Source: an uncultured Acidimicrobiales bacterium
GTDB taxonomy: Bacteria > Actinomycetota > Acidimicrobiia > Acidimicrobiales > SZUA-35
Length of the DNA stretch: 64,000 nucleotides
Direction of reading: 5' to 3'
Assembly (NCBI GenBank): GCA_937958015.1
Contig: CALGOA010000050.1
Coordinates: 1 to 64,000 of the forward strand
Shown: positions 30,859 to 40,067 of the stretch, piece by piece
How positions within the stretch are numbered: the first letter of the stretch is position 1
Layout of the letters: each line of letters opens with the position of its first letter
Made by a program: the position numbers and the translations under genes
Notes under the pieces: generated by a model
What the model saw: the letters and a program-made list of their open reading frames with translations, nothing else
Told to the model about the DNA's origin: nothing
The model's database searches: none

Positions 30859-31935
30859 CTAGCTCACATCACGATGGAGGAACGACGCACCGGAGAACAG
30901 CAACGCTCCGGCGGCGGCCGTCGCCAGGAGAAGCCCGGCTGCGAGGTACCCGTGGCCGACCACTCGATCCCAGGTCAATGCGCCTTGGAAGGACTGTTCA
31001 AGGATGTACGCCACGTCGGCACGAGCGATGAAGGCGTTGGTGTTCTCGCCGAGCGTGATGAACGCCGTCCATCGCCCGGGAGTGTTGATCAGGAACGAGC
31101 CACCTATAAAGGCGACCAGCACCCCGACCACGCCAGCCACGGTATTTCGGGCCAGCAGGGCGAGTCCACCGCCGATGATCGCCATCATGGCCGCCATCGC
31201 TGCGGTTCGGAAAGTAACTCCGATGACGTCCATCCAGAACGCTCCGTCTGCAACGCCGAAGTCACCCCGCCAGATCGCACTCGGTGTCACCGCAGCAACG
31301 TAGAGGCTCGTGAACAGCATCGATCCGGCGGCCGACACGGCTCCAATGGCGGCGAACTTCCCGCCGATCAGTCGACGGCGATTTGGAATGCGAACCATCT
31401 GGCTTTCAATGATTCCCGAGCGCCAGTCTGCGCCAACGTAGGTGGCGCCGAGCACGGCAGCCAGAAGGCTCAGGGCAGTCGCAAACGACACCAGTCCTCC
31501 ACTGAATCCGTAGGACGCTTGCTGAACCGGCAGGATGACCGGTTCTTCTTCGGCCGACTCCTGCACCTTGTAGACATCGCCCCGTTCCTGGATCGAGGCG
31601 GTGATCTCGGTCCACGATTGTCCGTCCTGGCCCACCGCCAGGATCTGGTTCATGTGGAACTTGGGATCGTCGACGTACCACAGCGGGTCGCTGAAGCAGG
31701 TGGTCGCAATGTCGGCAGCAGCGATGCCGGAGTCCGGTTCGCTGGCCCAACTCATACAACCGGCGGTGTTTTCGGCTGCAAGTCGTCGTGCGGCTGCCAT
31801 GTCGGGAGCTGCGTTGGTATGGCTGAGGAACGTGGTGCCGCCAATGGCGAACAGTCCCAGAGTGAGGACGCCGGCCGCCACTTTCGTGGCGCGGCGGGAA
31901 GTGATTCGCTCGACTTCTGAGCGGAAGACGGTCAT
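30859..31935 (-). CDS. ABC transporter permease
   Basis: Multi-TM protein overlapping the ABC ATPase gene. Confidence 0.8.
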   Translation of the reverse strand: MTVFRSEVERITSRRATKVAAGVLTLGLFAIGGTTFLSHTNAAPDMAAARRLAAENTAGCMSWASEPDSGIAAADIATTCFSDPLWYVDDPKFHMNQILAVGQDGQSWTEITASIQERGDVYKVQESAEEEPVILPVQQASYGFSGGLVSFATALSLLAAVLGATYVGADWRSGIIESQMVRIPNRRRLIGGKFAAIGAVSAAGSMLFTSLYVAAVTPSAIWRGDFGVADGAFWMDVIGVTFRTAAMAAMMAIIGGGLALLARNTVAGVVGVLVAFIGGSFLINTPGRWTAFITLGENTNAFIARADVAYILEQSFQGALTWDRVVGHGYLAAGLLLATAAAGALLFSGASFLHRDVS

Positions 31936-32894
31936 TGCATTTCCTTGATTTTGACGCCGGCAGCGCCGGATGGGGTTTGGTTGGTGGTCATTGTGAGGAA
32001 CGCTTCCTCGAGGCTGAGTTCGTCAGCGGTGATCGAGGTGGCGAAGAGCCCCTCGTGGGCGAGAACCCGATTGACGTCGGCGGGAGTTGCCGAGCCCTGA
32101 ATCTGAACGACGATCGCAGAGCCGTCCAGAGTTGGCATGGCGGTGAGTCCAGCTCGTTCGAGGGTGGCGAGTGCTACCTGGTGGTCGTCGATCTTGACGA
32201 GAATTCGATTCCCGGCCGCGGCACCTACGATTTCCTTGACCGATCCCTGGGCGATCACCCGACCATCTCGGAAGATGATCACTCGATCGCAGATCTGCTG
32301 GATCTCGTGGAGTTGATGGCTGGACACCAGGACGGTTCGTCCTTCCGAAGCGAGTTGGCGAACCAGACGACGAACGTCAGCCATGCCGGCCGGGTCGAGG
32401 CCGTTGGTTGGTTCGTCAAGGATCACGAGCTCGGGATTGTTCAACATCGCTGACGCGATGCCGAGCCGCTGGCTCATTCCGAGTGAGTAGGAAGACACCG
32501 GATCATCAGCCCGATCGGTCATTTCGACCAGAGCCAAGACGTCATCGATACGGGAGCGCTCGACGTCGGCCAGCGAGGCGAACAGCTCAAGGTTCTTTCG
32601 ACCCGACAGGGCCGGAGAGAACTTCGGTCCTTCGACGAGGGCGCCCACTCGGCCGATAACGGTGCTCAGATTGGAGACATCCTGGCCGAGAACCGTGACC
32701 GTTCCAGCGGTTGGCTTGACGAGGCCCAAGAGACTGCGGATAGTCGTGGTCTTGCCCGATCCATTCGGGCCGAGGAGGCCGTACACGCCGGGGCCGGATA
32801 TTTCGAAGTCGACGCCGTCGAGGGCGACGGTCGTGCGGCCCCTCAGGCTGCGATATTCCTTCCGCAACCCCTGCACTGTGATGACTGCTGCCAT
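31932..32894 (-). CDS. ABC transporter ATP-binding protein
   Basis: GPNGSGKTTTIRSLLGL, SYSLGMSQRL, LVILDEPTNGLDP; ATG at 32894. Confidence 0.93.
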   Translation of the reverse strand: MAAVITVQGLRKEYRSLRGRTTVALDGVDFEISGPGVYGLLGPNGSGKTTTIRSLLGLVKPTAGTVTVLGQDVSNLSTVIGRVGALVEGPKFSPALSGRKNLELFASLADVERSRIDDVLALVEMTDRADDPVSSYSLGMSQRLGIASAMLNNPELVILDEPTNGLDPAGMADVRRLVRQLASEGRTVLVSSHQLHEIQQICDRVIIFRDGRVIAQGSVKEIVGAAAGNRILVKIDDHQVALATLERAGLTAMPTLDGSAIVVQIQGSATPADVNRVLAHEGLFATSITADELSLEEAFLTMTTNQTPSGAAGVKIKEMQ

Positions 32895-32974
32895 CTTGAT
32901 TCCTTTGTTCTGGGCCAACACGTCATCAGCCACTGGGAGAACTATCGAACCGTTTCCCGGCGCAGGCAATGACA

Positions 32975-32991
32975 AGTGACTGACAGTCACT
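32975..32991. promoter_or_regulatory. Palindrome AGTGACTG-A-CAGTCACT, candidate operator for the ABC operon
   Basis: Perfect 8-bp arms about 80 nt upstream of the ABC ATPase start. Confidence 0.45.
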
Positions 32992-33074
32992 GACAGTGTT
33001 TTGGCAGGCGTTTCGACGACTGCGGTACCCGAGGATCGGATGTGCCTTCAGGTGTGGCATCGTCTGGGTTGCGC

Positions 33075-33096
33075 GATACGAACACGTGTTCGTATC
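33075..33096. promoter_or_regulatory. LexA-type SOS box, 22-bp perfect palindrome GATACGAACACGTGTTCGTATC
   Basis: Core CGAAC-ACGT-GTTCG upstream of imuA'. Confidence 0.88.
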
Positions 33097-33104
33097 ATCG
33101 GGGG

Positions 33105-33815
33105 ATGAGCGGGCAGACATCCGGTTTGGCGACCATCGACCCCAGCGTGCTGGAGGCGGTCAGGCCCACAACCCTTAGCAAAGAGCAACTTCTCGACGTG
33201 CCCGAAGTGCTTCAGCCCCTCTTTCCGTGGAAGGGGTTGCAGCGGGGGTGGTCGGTTGGTGTGTCCGGGGGCGGAGCGTGGATGTTAACCGCCGCCATGT
33301 TGGCACCGTCGCTGGGGGAGGAGGGCTGGATGGCGGTGGTGGGTGCTCCGTTGATCAACCTGGCTGCTGCGGCCGAGGTCGGGTTGCGTATGGACCGGGT
33401 GTTGGTGGTCGATACCCCTCCCGCGGGGCAGTGGGGGACGGTGATCGCATCGTTGCTCGAGGCGGTGCAGGCCGTGGTGATCGAACCGGCAACGAGGATT
33501 GGCGCCCGGGATGCCCGAAGGATCGGGGCCCGATTGCGGGAGCAGCGGGGAACGTTGGTGCATCTCGATGGGGGATCGTCGTGGCCGAGTTCGCTCGACA
33601 TGGGACTTACCTGCGTTACCGACGAGTGGCAGGGCATCGGCGAAGGTCACGGGTATCTGCGCTATCGGCGGGTGTCGGTATCGGCGGTTGGGCGTCGCTC
33701 AGCATCTCGACCTCGATCGGTGTCGTTGTGGATGCCGGGTCCCGATGGGCCTCTCACCACCGCAGAACCGGTGGAGGAGTTGGCAACCGTTCGCCAGCTT
33801 CGTCCGGTCTCGTGA
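33105..33815 (+). CDS. imuA': ImuA'-like mutasome accessory protein
   Basis: LFPWKGLQRGWSVGVSGGGAWMLTAAML; GTGA overlap with imuB; SOS box. Confidence 0.8.
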   Translation: MSGQTSGLATIDPSVLEAVRPTTLSKEQLLDVPEVLQPLFPWKGLQRGWSVGVSGGGAWMLTAAMLAPSLGEEGWMAVVGAPLINLAAAAEVGLRMDRVLVVDTPPAGQWGTVIASLLEAVQAVVIEPATRIGARDARRIGARLREQRGTLVHLDGGSSWPSSLDMGLTCVTDEWQGIGEGHGYLRYRRVSVSAVGRRSASRPRSVSLWMPGPDGPLTTAEPVEELATVRQLRPVS

Positions 33816-35626
33816 CTCCCGAAGAGGTGCTCGCCACCGGACACCCCTCCACCCAACACCTTCAATCGAGCGCAGGCGAGCGAAGGCATGTTGAGCGAAG
33901 GCGTCCTGCTGCGGAGGGACGGAGCAGCCTAGAGGGCTCTATGGGCTTGATTGAGCGAAGCGAGACCGGAGCGACCCGGGAGCGAGGAACGAGCGGAGGC
34001 GAGCGAAGGCATGTAACCGCAACACGTTATGTAACGGTCCTCTGTCCCGACTGGCCCGTGGTGGCATGGGGGATCCCGTTGGAGGAGCCGGCGGCGGTGT
34101 TCGTCGCTAACCGGGTAGTGGCATGTAGTCCTGGTGCTCGTCGCGATGGAGTGGCGGTGGGGCAGCGTCGGCGAGACGCCCAGGGTCGATGCCCTGATCT
34201 CGCCATTCTTGAACAGGACATCGACCGTGAGGCCCGCCTCTTCGAACCGGTTGCGGGTGCGCTCACCGACATCACTCCCGAGGTTGAAGTGTCGGGACCC
34301 GGTGTCGTCGGCTTCCCGACGTTGGGTCCTTCCAAGTTCTTCGGCGGTGATGTCGCCCTGTCGGAGAAGATCGCCGAGACCCTTGCCCCGATCCTCGGTG
34401 ATCGGGGGAACCTGTATCTCGGTATCGCCGATGGGATGTTCGGATCCCGGCTCGCCGCAAAGACATCGGCCCAGGTGGGCGAGTTCGCAGGAGAGTCGAC
34501 GCCGATCATCGTCGATGCCGGTGGGAGCGCAGGATTCCTCGCCGGGTTTGGTGTGTCGGAACTGGAGTTGCCGGATCTGGCCGATGTCCTGATGCGTTTG
34601 GGGCTGCGGACGCTTGGTGACTTTGCAGCACTTCATCAGAACGATGTGGTCGACCGGTTCGGGGCCGAAGGGCGGTTGGCTCACCGGTTGGCGAAGGGGA
34701 TCGACCAGTTCCCACCCAACCTTCGCAAACCCGCAGCCGACCTTGCTGCCACGTGGTGGTTCGACCCTCCGACCGAACGGATCGACACCTGCGCGTTTGC
34801 GGCCAAAGCTCTGGCCGACGAATTGAATCGATCGTTGAACGATCGGGGCCTGGCCTGCATTCGGGTGGCGATCGAGGCCGAGACCGAAAACGGCGAGGAG
34901 TTCAGCCGGTTGTGGCGTCATGAGGGCACATTGTCCGCTGCTGCATTGGCCGAACGGGCCCGGTGGCAGATGGATGGATGGTTGCATCAGGCTCGAATGG
35001 GGCATGCGTCGGCGGGAAACAATCCCGATGCGGGCGTGGGTTCGGCTATCGCCCGACTGTCGCTGATCCCCGATGAAGTTGTTCCCGCCACCGGCCGTCA
35101 GTTGGGGTTCTGGGGTGGCCGGGCCGAACGGGCCGACGATGTGTCGCGGGCCGTGGCTCGCATTCAGGGAATCCTTGGGGCCGAGTCGGTGCGGGTACCC
35201 GAATGGAGTGGTGGGAGGGGTCCGGCCGAACAGATCCGGTTGATCCCGGCCGCTGCGGTGGACCTTGGCGAACCTCGTGACGGTGCGGATCCCAACCACA
35301 TCGCACAACCCTGGCCGGGTCAGATTCCGCCGCCATCACCAAGTCAGATCGGTTCCGAATGGGGTCGTATTGACCTTCTCTCCAATCGTGGTGAACCGGT
35401 GGCGGTCACGGGTAGGGGAGAGTTGGTCGGTTCCCCCCAGTTGATGGTGATCGGTGGCGATGAGGTGGAGGTCGACCGATGGGCAGGTCCCTGGCCGGCC
35501 GATGAACGCTGGTGGGATCCCGCCGCCCACCGCCGTCGGGCTCGTATGCAGGTGGTTCTTGAAGACGGGACCGCACACCTGTTGGTCACCGAACAACAGC
35601 AGTGGACAATCGAAGCCACCTACTAA
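33812..35626 (+). CDS. imuB: ImuB, Y-family polymerase-like mutasome protein with repeat-derived N-terminal extension
   Basis: YVTVLCPDWPVVAWG, ANRVVACSPGARRDGVAVGQRRRDAQGRCPDL, ADVLMRLGLRTLGDFAAL. Confidence 0.87.
   Translation: MTPEEVLATGHPSTQHLQSSAGERRHVERRRPAAEGRSSLEGSMGLIERSETGATRERGTSGGERRHVTATRYVTVLCPDWPVVAWGIPLEEPAAVFVANRVVACSPGARRDGVAVGQRRRDAQGRCPDLAILEQDIDREARLFEPVAGALTDITPEVEVSGPGVVGFPTLGPSKFFGGDVALSEKIAETLAPILGDRGNLYLGIADGMFGSRLAAKTSAQVGEFAGESTPIIVDAGGSAGFLAGFGVSELELPDLADVLMRLGLRTLGDFAALHQNDVVDRFGAEGRLAHRLAKGIDQFPPNLRKPAADLAATWWFDPPTERIDTCAFAAKALADELNRSLNDRGLACIRVAIEAETENGEEFSRLWRHEGTLSAAALAERARWQMDGWLHQARMGHASAGNNPDAGVGSAIARLSLIPDEVVPATGRQLGFWGGRAERADDVSRAVARIQGILGAESVRVPEWSGGRGPAEQIRLIPAAAVDLGEPRDGADPNHIAQPWPGQIPPPSPSQIGSEWGRIDLLSNRGEPVAVTGRGELVGSPQLMVIGGDEVEVDRWAGPWPADERWWDPAAHRRRARMQVVLEDGTAHLLVTEQQQWTIEATY
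33868..34014 (+). repeat. In-frame repetitive insert at ImuB N-terminus bounded by 24-nt direct repeats GAGCG(C/G)AGGCGAGCGAAGGCATGT
   Basis: Copies at 33868-33891 and 33991-34014 (23/24 identical); internal TTGAGCGAAG also repeated. Confidence 0.75.
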
Positions 35627-35732
35627 CCCCCTTCCTCACACGTCTCGTGCCCTGGCGGGCGCCACCTGAATCTGATTCGTTTCGGGAGGGTGGGTGCTTG
35701 CCAAGGCTCACCGGGTAGGTCACAGTCGAGGT

Positions 35733-36668
35733 ATGAGCATCATCCACGTGGATCGACCGTTCGGCGAACTTGAGATCGAAGGCCATGAGATTGTGGGTCC
35801 GGGCGATGAGCGGCTTGACGAGGCGGTGATCGCCATCGTGGGCGGAGTCGAATGGGATGCGGCCCGGTTCGATCGTGCCCCGCGTCTGATCGGTTTGTGC
35901 CGCACCGGAATCGGTGTGGACGCTGTGGACCTTGCCGAAGCCACGCGCCGGGGAATCGCCGTGACCAACACACCCGATGGGCCCACCGTGTCGACGGCCG
36001 AACATGCGATCGCATTGATGTTCGCCGTCACCAAAACCCTTGGTCCCCATGCCGCCCGGCTTCGAGAGGCGACCGGCGGGTACGCGGCAGCCAGCACGGC
36101 CCTGGAGTTGGACGGCCTGACGCTTGGTCTTCTTGGTTATGGCCGCATCGCAAGCCGAGTGGCACGAATCGCCCACGGCATTGGCATGCGGGTGCTGGCC
36201 TACGACCCGTTCGTGTGGTCAACCGAGGACGAGACCGAACTGGTCGAGTGGGACCAGGTCCTGGCCGAGAGCCACGTCCTCTCACTGCATGCACCACTTG
36301 CTCCCGACACCACCGGCATTCTGAACGACGACTCGATCGCGCAGTGCCGTGAGGGGGTCGTGGTGATCAACTGCGCCCGGGGCGGACTGGTCGACCACGA
36401 TGCGTTGGTTCGAGGATTGGATTCCGGACACATCTGGGCCGCTGGTCTCGACGTCACCGAACCCGAACCACTCCCGGCCGACGATCCGTTGCTGCACCGG
36501 CCGAATGTGATCGTGACACCACACATCGCATCATCCACCGTGATCGGGCGCCAACGCATGCTGGACCAGAGCATCGAACAAGCAGGCATGATCCTGAACG
36601 GCCTGAAGCCGACCAACCTTGTGAACACCGACCTGTTGTCGCCGCACTGGAACGACCTAGAGGCGTAA
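35733..36668 (+). CDS. D-isomer specific 2-hydroxyacid dehydrogenase
   Basis: TLGLLGYGRIASRVA; VVINCARGGLVDHDALVRGL; VTPHIASST. Confidence 0.9.
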   Translation: MSIIHVDRPFGELEIEGHEIVGPGDERLDEAVIAIVGGVEWDAARFDRAPRLIGLCRTGIGVDAVDLAEATRRGIAVTNTPDGPTVSTAEHAIALMFAVTKTLGPHAARLREATGGYAAASTALELDGLTLGLLGYGRIASRVARIAHGIGMRVLAYDPFVWSTEDETELVEWDQVLAESHVLSLHAPLAPDTTGILNDDSIAQCREGVVVINCARGGLVDHDALVRGLDSGHIWAAGLDVTEPEPLPADDPLLHRPNVIVTPHIASSTVIGRQRMLDQSIEQAGMILNGLKPTNLVNTDLLSPHWNDLEA

Positions 36669-36672
36669 CACT

Positions 36673-36742
36673 AGGGACAGGCTCCCGCGTTACACCTCCA
36701 CCGCTTCGCCCGGCGGTAAACGTAACGGCGGAGCCTGTCCCT
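36673..36742. terminator. Bidirectional terminator-like nested inverted repeat between convergent genes
   Basis: AGGGACAGGCTCC/GGAGCCTGTCCCT outer 13-bp arms, inner CGTTAC/GTAACG and ACCGC/GCGGT, followed by TTTT. Confidence 0.7.
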
Positions 36743-36746
36743 TTTG

Positions 36747-37709
36747 TTACTCGCCGTTGAGTCGGGCGACCAGTTCTGGTGTCAGCGCCTCGACGACCTC
36801 GATCGCTTCCATGTTCTCGACCACTTGGCTGGAGCGGCTCGCTCCGGTGATGACCGACGAGACGTTCGGGTTGGCGGCGCACCATGCCAGCGCAAGCTGA
36901 GCCGGTGTGCAGTCGAGTTCCTTCGCAACCTCGACCACCCGTTTGATCGTGGCGACGGCCTCCTCTTCTTCGAGGCGGTCCTTCAGGTAGCCATGGCCCT
37001 TGAGGGTGGCGCGACTGTCGTCGGGGATGCCGTCGAGGTACTTGCCGGTCAGCAGCCCGCCAGCCAGGGGGCTCCAGATGGTCGTGCCCAATCCAATATC
37101 CTCGTAGAGGCGCTTGAACTCGGTCTCGACCTTGTCGCGGTTGAGCATGTTGTATTCGGGCTGCTCCATGACCGGCTTGTGCAGATGGTGACGCTCGGCG
37201 ATCTCGTACGCGGCGCGGATCTCATCAGCGGTCCACTCGGACGTGCCCCAGTAGAGCGCCTTGCCCTGGTTGATCATGTCGTGCATCGCGTACACGGTCT
37301 CTTCGATCGGTGTATCGGGGTCAGCTCGATGGCAGTAGACCAGGTCGACATAGTCGAGTTGCAACCGCTCGAGGGAACGATCGATGGCGTTCATCAGGTA
37401 CTTGCGGTTGAGGGTGAAGTGGTTGTTGACGTCGTCGGAGATGCCCCAGAAGAACTTGGTGCTGATGACGTAGGTCTCGCGGGCCCAGCCGAACTCCTGC
37501 AGGGCCTGACCCATCAGGGTCTCCGATTCGCCTTTGGCGTAAACCTCGGCGTTGTCGAAGAAGTTGCACCCTCCGTCGCGCGCTGCACTCATCGACTCGG
37601 TAACGGCGTCGAGTCCCTGCTGGCCGCCGAAGGTCACCCACGACCCGTACGACAGCGTGCTTACCTTCAGCCCGCTCCGACCCAACCTGCGATATGTCAT
37701 TTCAGCCAT
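36747..37709 (-). CDS. Aldo/keto reductase
   Basis: [46 protein letters not shown]. Confidence 0.93.
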   Translation of the reverse strand: MAEMTYRRLGRSGLKVSTLSYGSWVTFGGQQGLDAVTESMSAARDGGCNFFDNAEVYAKGESETLMGQALQEFGWARETYVISTKFFWGISDDVNNHFTLNRKYLMNAIDRSLERLQLDYVDLVYCHRADPDTPIEETVYAMHDMINQGKALYWGTSEWTADEIRAAYEIAERHHLHKPVMEQPEYNMLNRDKVETEFKRLYEDIGLGTTIWSPLAGGLLTGKYLDGIPDDSRATLKGHGYLKDRLEEEEAVATIKRVVEVAKELDCTPAQLALAWCAANPNVSSVITGASRSSQVVENMEAIEVVEALTPELVARLNGE

Positions 37710-37768
37710 GAAGGCACGCTACCGGCTGCATCGAAAGGGACAGGCATCGTCGTGGCACCCGTTTTGGG

Positions 37769-38857
37769 TCAATCGAACATGATCACCTGGCGGGCAACCG
37801 TGCCCGTCTTGAGGTTGTCGAAGCCTTCGTTGATCTGATCCAACGAGAGGGTGCCGCTGATCATCTCGTCCAGTTTGAGACGCCCGTCGAGATACATATC
37901 GACATATCGCGGCATGTCGGTCCGGAACTGGGTGCTGCCCATGTTCGACCCGGTCAGCGTCTTTTCGTTGGTGAGCTCCACCCCGTGAATCTCGACCATC
38001 GTGCCCAGGGGGATCAGTCCGATGACCGTGGCCTGACCGCCGACCCGCAACATCTTGAATGCCTGCTCGGCCGTGGCCTTCAAGCCCACCGCCTCGAAGG
38101 TAAACCGAGCCCCACCGTCGGTGATCCGCTTCACGGCCTTCACCGGATCCTCGTCCGATGCGTTTACGACGTGCGTTGCGCCAAGAGTCTGGGCCAGCTC
38201 GAGCTTCGACGAATGCATGTCGACCGCGATCACACGGTTGGCTCCGGCGATGCGGGCCCCCTGGATCGCAGAGAGACCGATGCCGCCACATCCGATAACG
38301 ACCACGTCGGAGCCGGGGTCGACTCGGGCGGTGCGAAAGACGGCTCCGAGTCCGGTGGTAACCCCGCAACCGATGAGCGCGGCCTTCTCCAGTGGCATGT
38401 CTTTGCGGATCTTCACCAGCGCGTGTTCGTGAACCAGTAGTTTCTCGGCAAACGAGGAGCAGTGCAGAAACTGGGCGAGATCTTCGTCCCCCCGGGTGAG
38501 GCGGGAGTCCTCGTCTGGGTTGCGAACAAGGTCGGCGCCCTTGCGCTGGCAGCGGGCGGGATGACCACCGAGACAGTCCTCGCAGTGGCCGCAGAAGGCA
38601 GCGAGGCAGGTGATCACATGATCGCCCGGTTCCACGTAGTTCACCATGCTGCCGACCGCTTCCACGACACCGGCCGACTCGTGGCCAAGCACGGCGGGGA
38701 CCGCGGTGGTGTAGGTGCCCTCCATGAAGTGGAGGTCGCTGTGGCAGAGTCCTGCCGCGACCGTGCGAACCAATACTTCGCGCGGCCCGGGGGTGCCTAT
38801 GGAGACGTCCTGAATTTCCAGTCGTCCGGGAATCTCGTTGAGAACTGCAGCCTTCAT
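37769..38857 (-). CDS. Zn-dependent alcohol dehydrogenase
   Basis: GLCHSDLHFMEG, LGHESAGVVEAVG, CGHCEDCLGGHPARC, VVIGCGGIGLSAIQGA. Confidence 0.93.
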   Translation of the reverse strand: MKAAVLNEIPGRLEIQDVSIGTPGPREVLVRTVAAGLCHSDLHFMEGTYTTAVPAVLGHESAGVVEAVGSMVNYVEPGDHVITCLAAFCGHCEDCLGGHPARCQRKGADLVRNPDEDSRLTRGDEDLAQFLHCSSFAEKLLVHEHALVKIRKDMPLEKAALIGCGVTTGLGAVFRTARVDPGSDVVVIGCGGIGLSAIQGARIAGANRVIAVDMHSSKLELAQTLGATHVVNASDEDPVKAVKRITDGGARFTFEAVGLKATAEQAFKMLRVGGQATVIGLIPLGTMVEIHGVELTNEKTLTGSNMGSTQFRTDMPRYVDMYLDGRLKLDEMISGTLSLDQINEGFDNLKTGTVARQVIMFD

Positions 38858-38891
38858 CGCGCTTGTATATCGCGTTCGTGCCATCGGCGCG

Positions 38892-40067
38892 TCAATCCTC
38901 GGTCGGGCGACCGAACTCTTCCATCGCTCGACGCTGAACCTCGTGCAGCGGCATCCTCAGAATGTGCGCCGCTCGAAGACAGTTGGCCAGTTCGGGTTTG
39001 GCCCGATGCGGTCCGATCTTGATTCGGATCTCCTGGCCCTGAACCACCACGGTCTCGAAGGTTCGTTCGACGGCGAATCGCTCGACGGTGCGTTGACGGA
39101 TTCCCAGCGAGCCGGTCTCGGCCATCACGATGGTTCGCAACGACTCGGCGACGTCGGCGGAACAGAGCACGTTGACGGTGTGTGCCGGTCGACCCTTCTT
39201 CATCACGATCGGCGCAATCCACGCATCGGCAGCGCCCTCGGCCAGGCAACGTTCGACGACCCACGCCAATACCTCTGGCGTGACGTCGTCGACGTTGGTC
39301 ACCAGTTCGACCATGGGCGTAGGGACAAACTTCCGCTCGCCAGTATCAACCGTGATCGCGGTCAGCACGTTCGGATGGCTGTCGGGGTCCCGTCCTCCAC
39401 ACCCGCGCCCGACGCCGGTGATGACGCCAGCCGCCGGATGAGGACCCTGCTCCGCAGCCATGGAGGTCAGTAGTGCGGCGCCGGTGGGCGTGACGGTTTC
39501 CATCTCGGCGCCGTGAAGTGGACGAGTGCTCCAGCCCTTTAGGAGCTCGACCACAGCAGGAGCGGGCAGTGGCAGACGGCCGTGCGAAGCCATCACCGTG
39601 CCGCTGCCCAGACCGAAGGTGCCGACGGCGACGTTCGGTTCGCCCAGCAGGTGCCATGCGATCCACGAACCAACGATGTCGGCGATTGCATCGAGCCCGC
39701 CGACCTCGTGGAAGTGCACCTCGTCGATGGTGGTGCCGTGGATCGAGGCCTCGGTCTCGCCCAAGCGGCGGAACGTGTGGCGGGCACCGAATTCGACCCC
39801 GTCGGGAAGGTTGGCGGTGGCGATCAGTTGGTCGATCTGACTCCACGCACGATGGACGTGATGATCCTCGTCGGGCATTCGGATCTCGGCCCGGGTGGCG
39901 GAGAGTTCATTGCGGAGTTCGGGCGAGGCTCGAACTTCGAGGCCATCGATTCCCAGCCGACCCAGGTGGTCGTTGAGCAGTTGTTCGTCAACGCCCAGCG
40001 CCAGGAAGGCGCCCAGAATCATGTCGCCCGAAGCACCGAAGGTCGGGTCGAACCAGAGGTCGTTCAT
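38892..40067 (-). CDS. larC: Nickel pincer cofactor biosynthesis protein LarC
   Basis: WFDPTFGASGDMILGAFLALG; HFHEVGGLDAIADIVG; VTNVDDVTPEVL; single uninterrupted ORF. Confidence 0.9.
   Translation of the reverse strand: MNDLWFDPTFGASGDMILGAFLALGVDEQLLNDHLGRLGIDGLEVRASPELRNELSATRAEIRMPDEDHHVHRAWSQIDQLIATANLPDGVEFGARHTFRRLGETEASIHGTTIDEVHFHEVGGLDAIADIVGSWIAWHLLGEPNVAVGTFGLGSGTVMASHGRLPLPAPAVVELLKGWSTRPLHGAEMETVTPTGAALLTSMAAEQGPHPAAGVITGVGRGCGGRDPDSHPNVLTAITVDTGERKFVPTPMVELVTNVDDVTPEVLAWVVERCLAEGAADAWIAPIVMKKGRPAHTVNVLCSADVAESLRTIVMAETGSLGIRQRTVERFAVERTFETVVVQGQEIRIKIGPHRAKPELANCLRAAHILRMPLHEVQRRAMEEFGRPTED

Noticed and set aside
33227-33811. N-terminal part of the 799-aa ORF containing imuB
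   Set aside because: Overlaps imuA' in another frame; coupled GTG at 33812 is the plausible upstream limit of imuB.
33929-35308. 459-aa minus ORF opposite imuB
   Set aside because: Shadow ORF; imuB motifs on the plus strand are unambiguous.
36744-37838. 364-aa + strand ORF opposite the aldo/keto reductase
   Set aside because: Shadow ORF; minus strand carries canonical AKR motifs.
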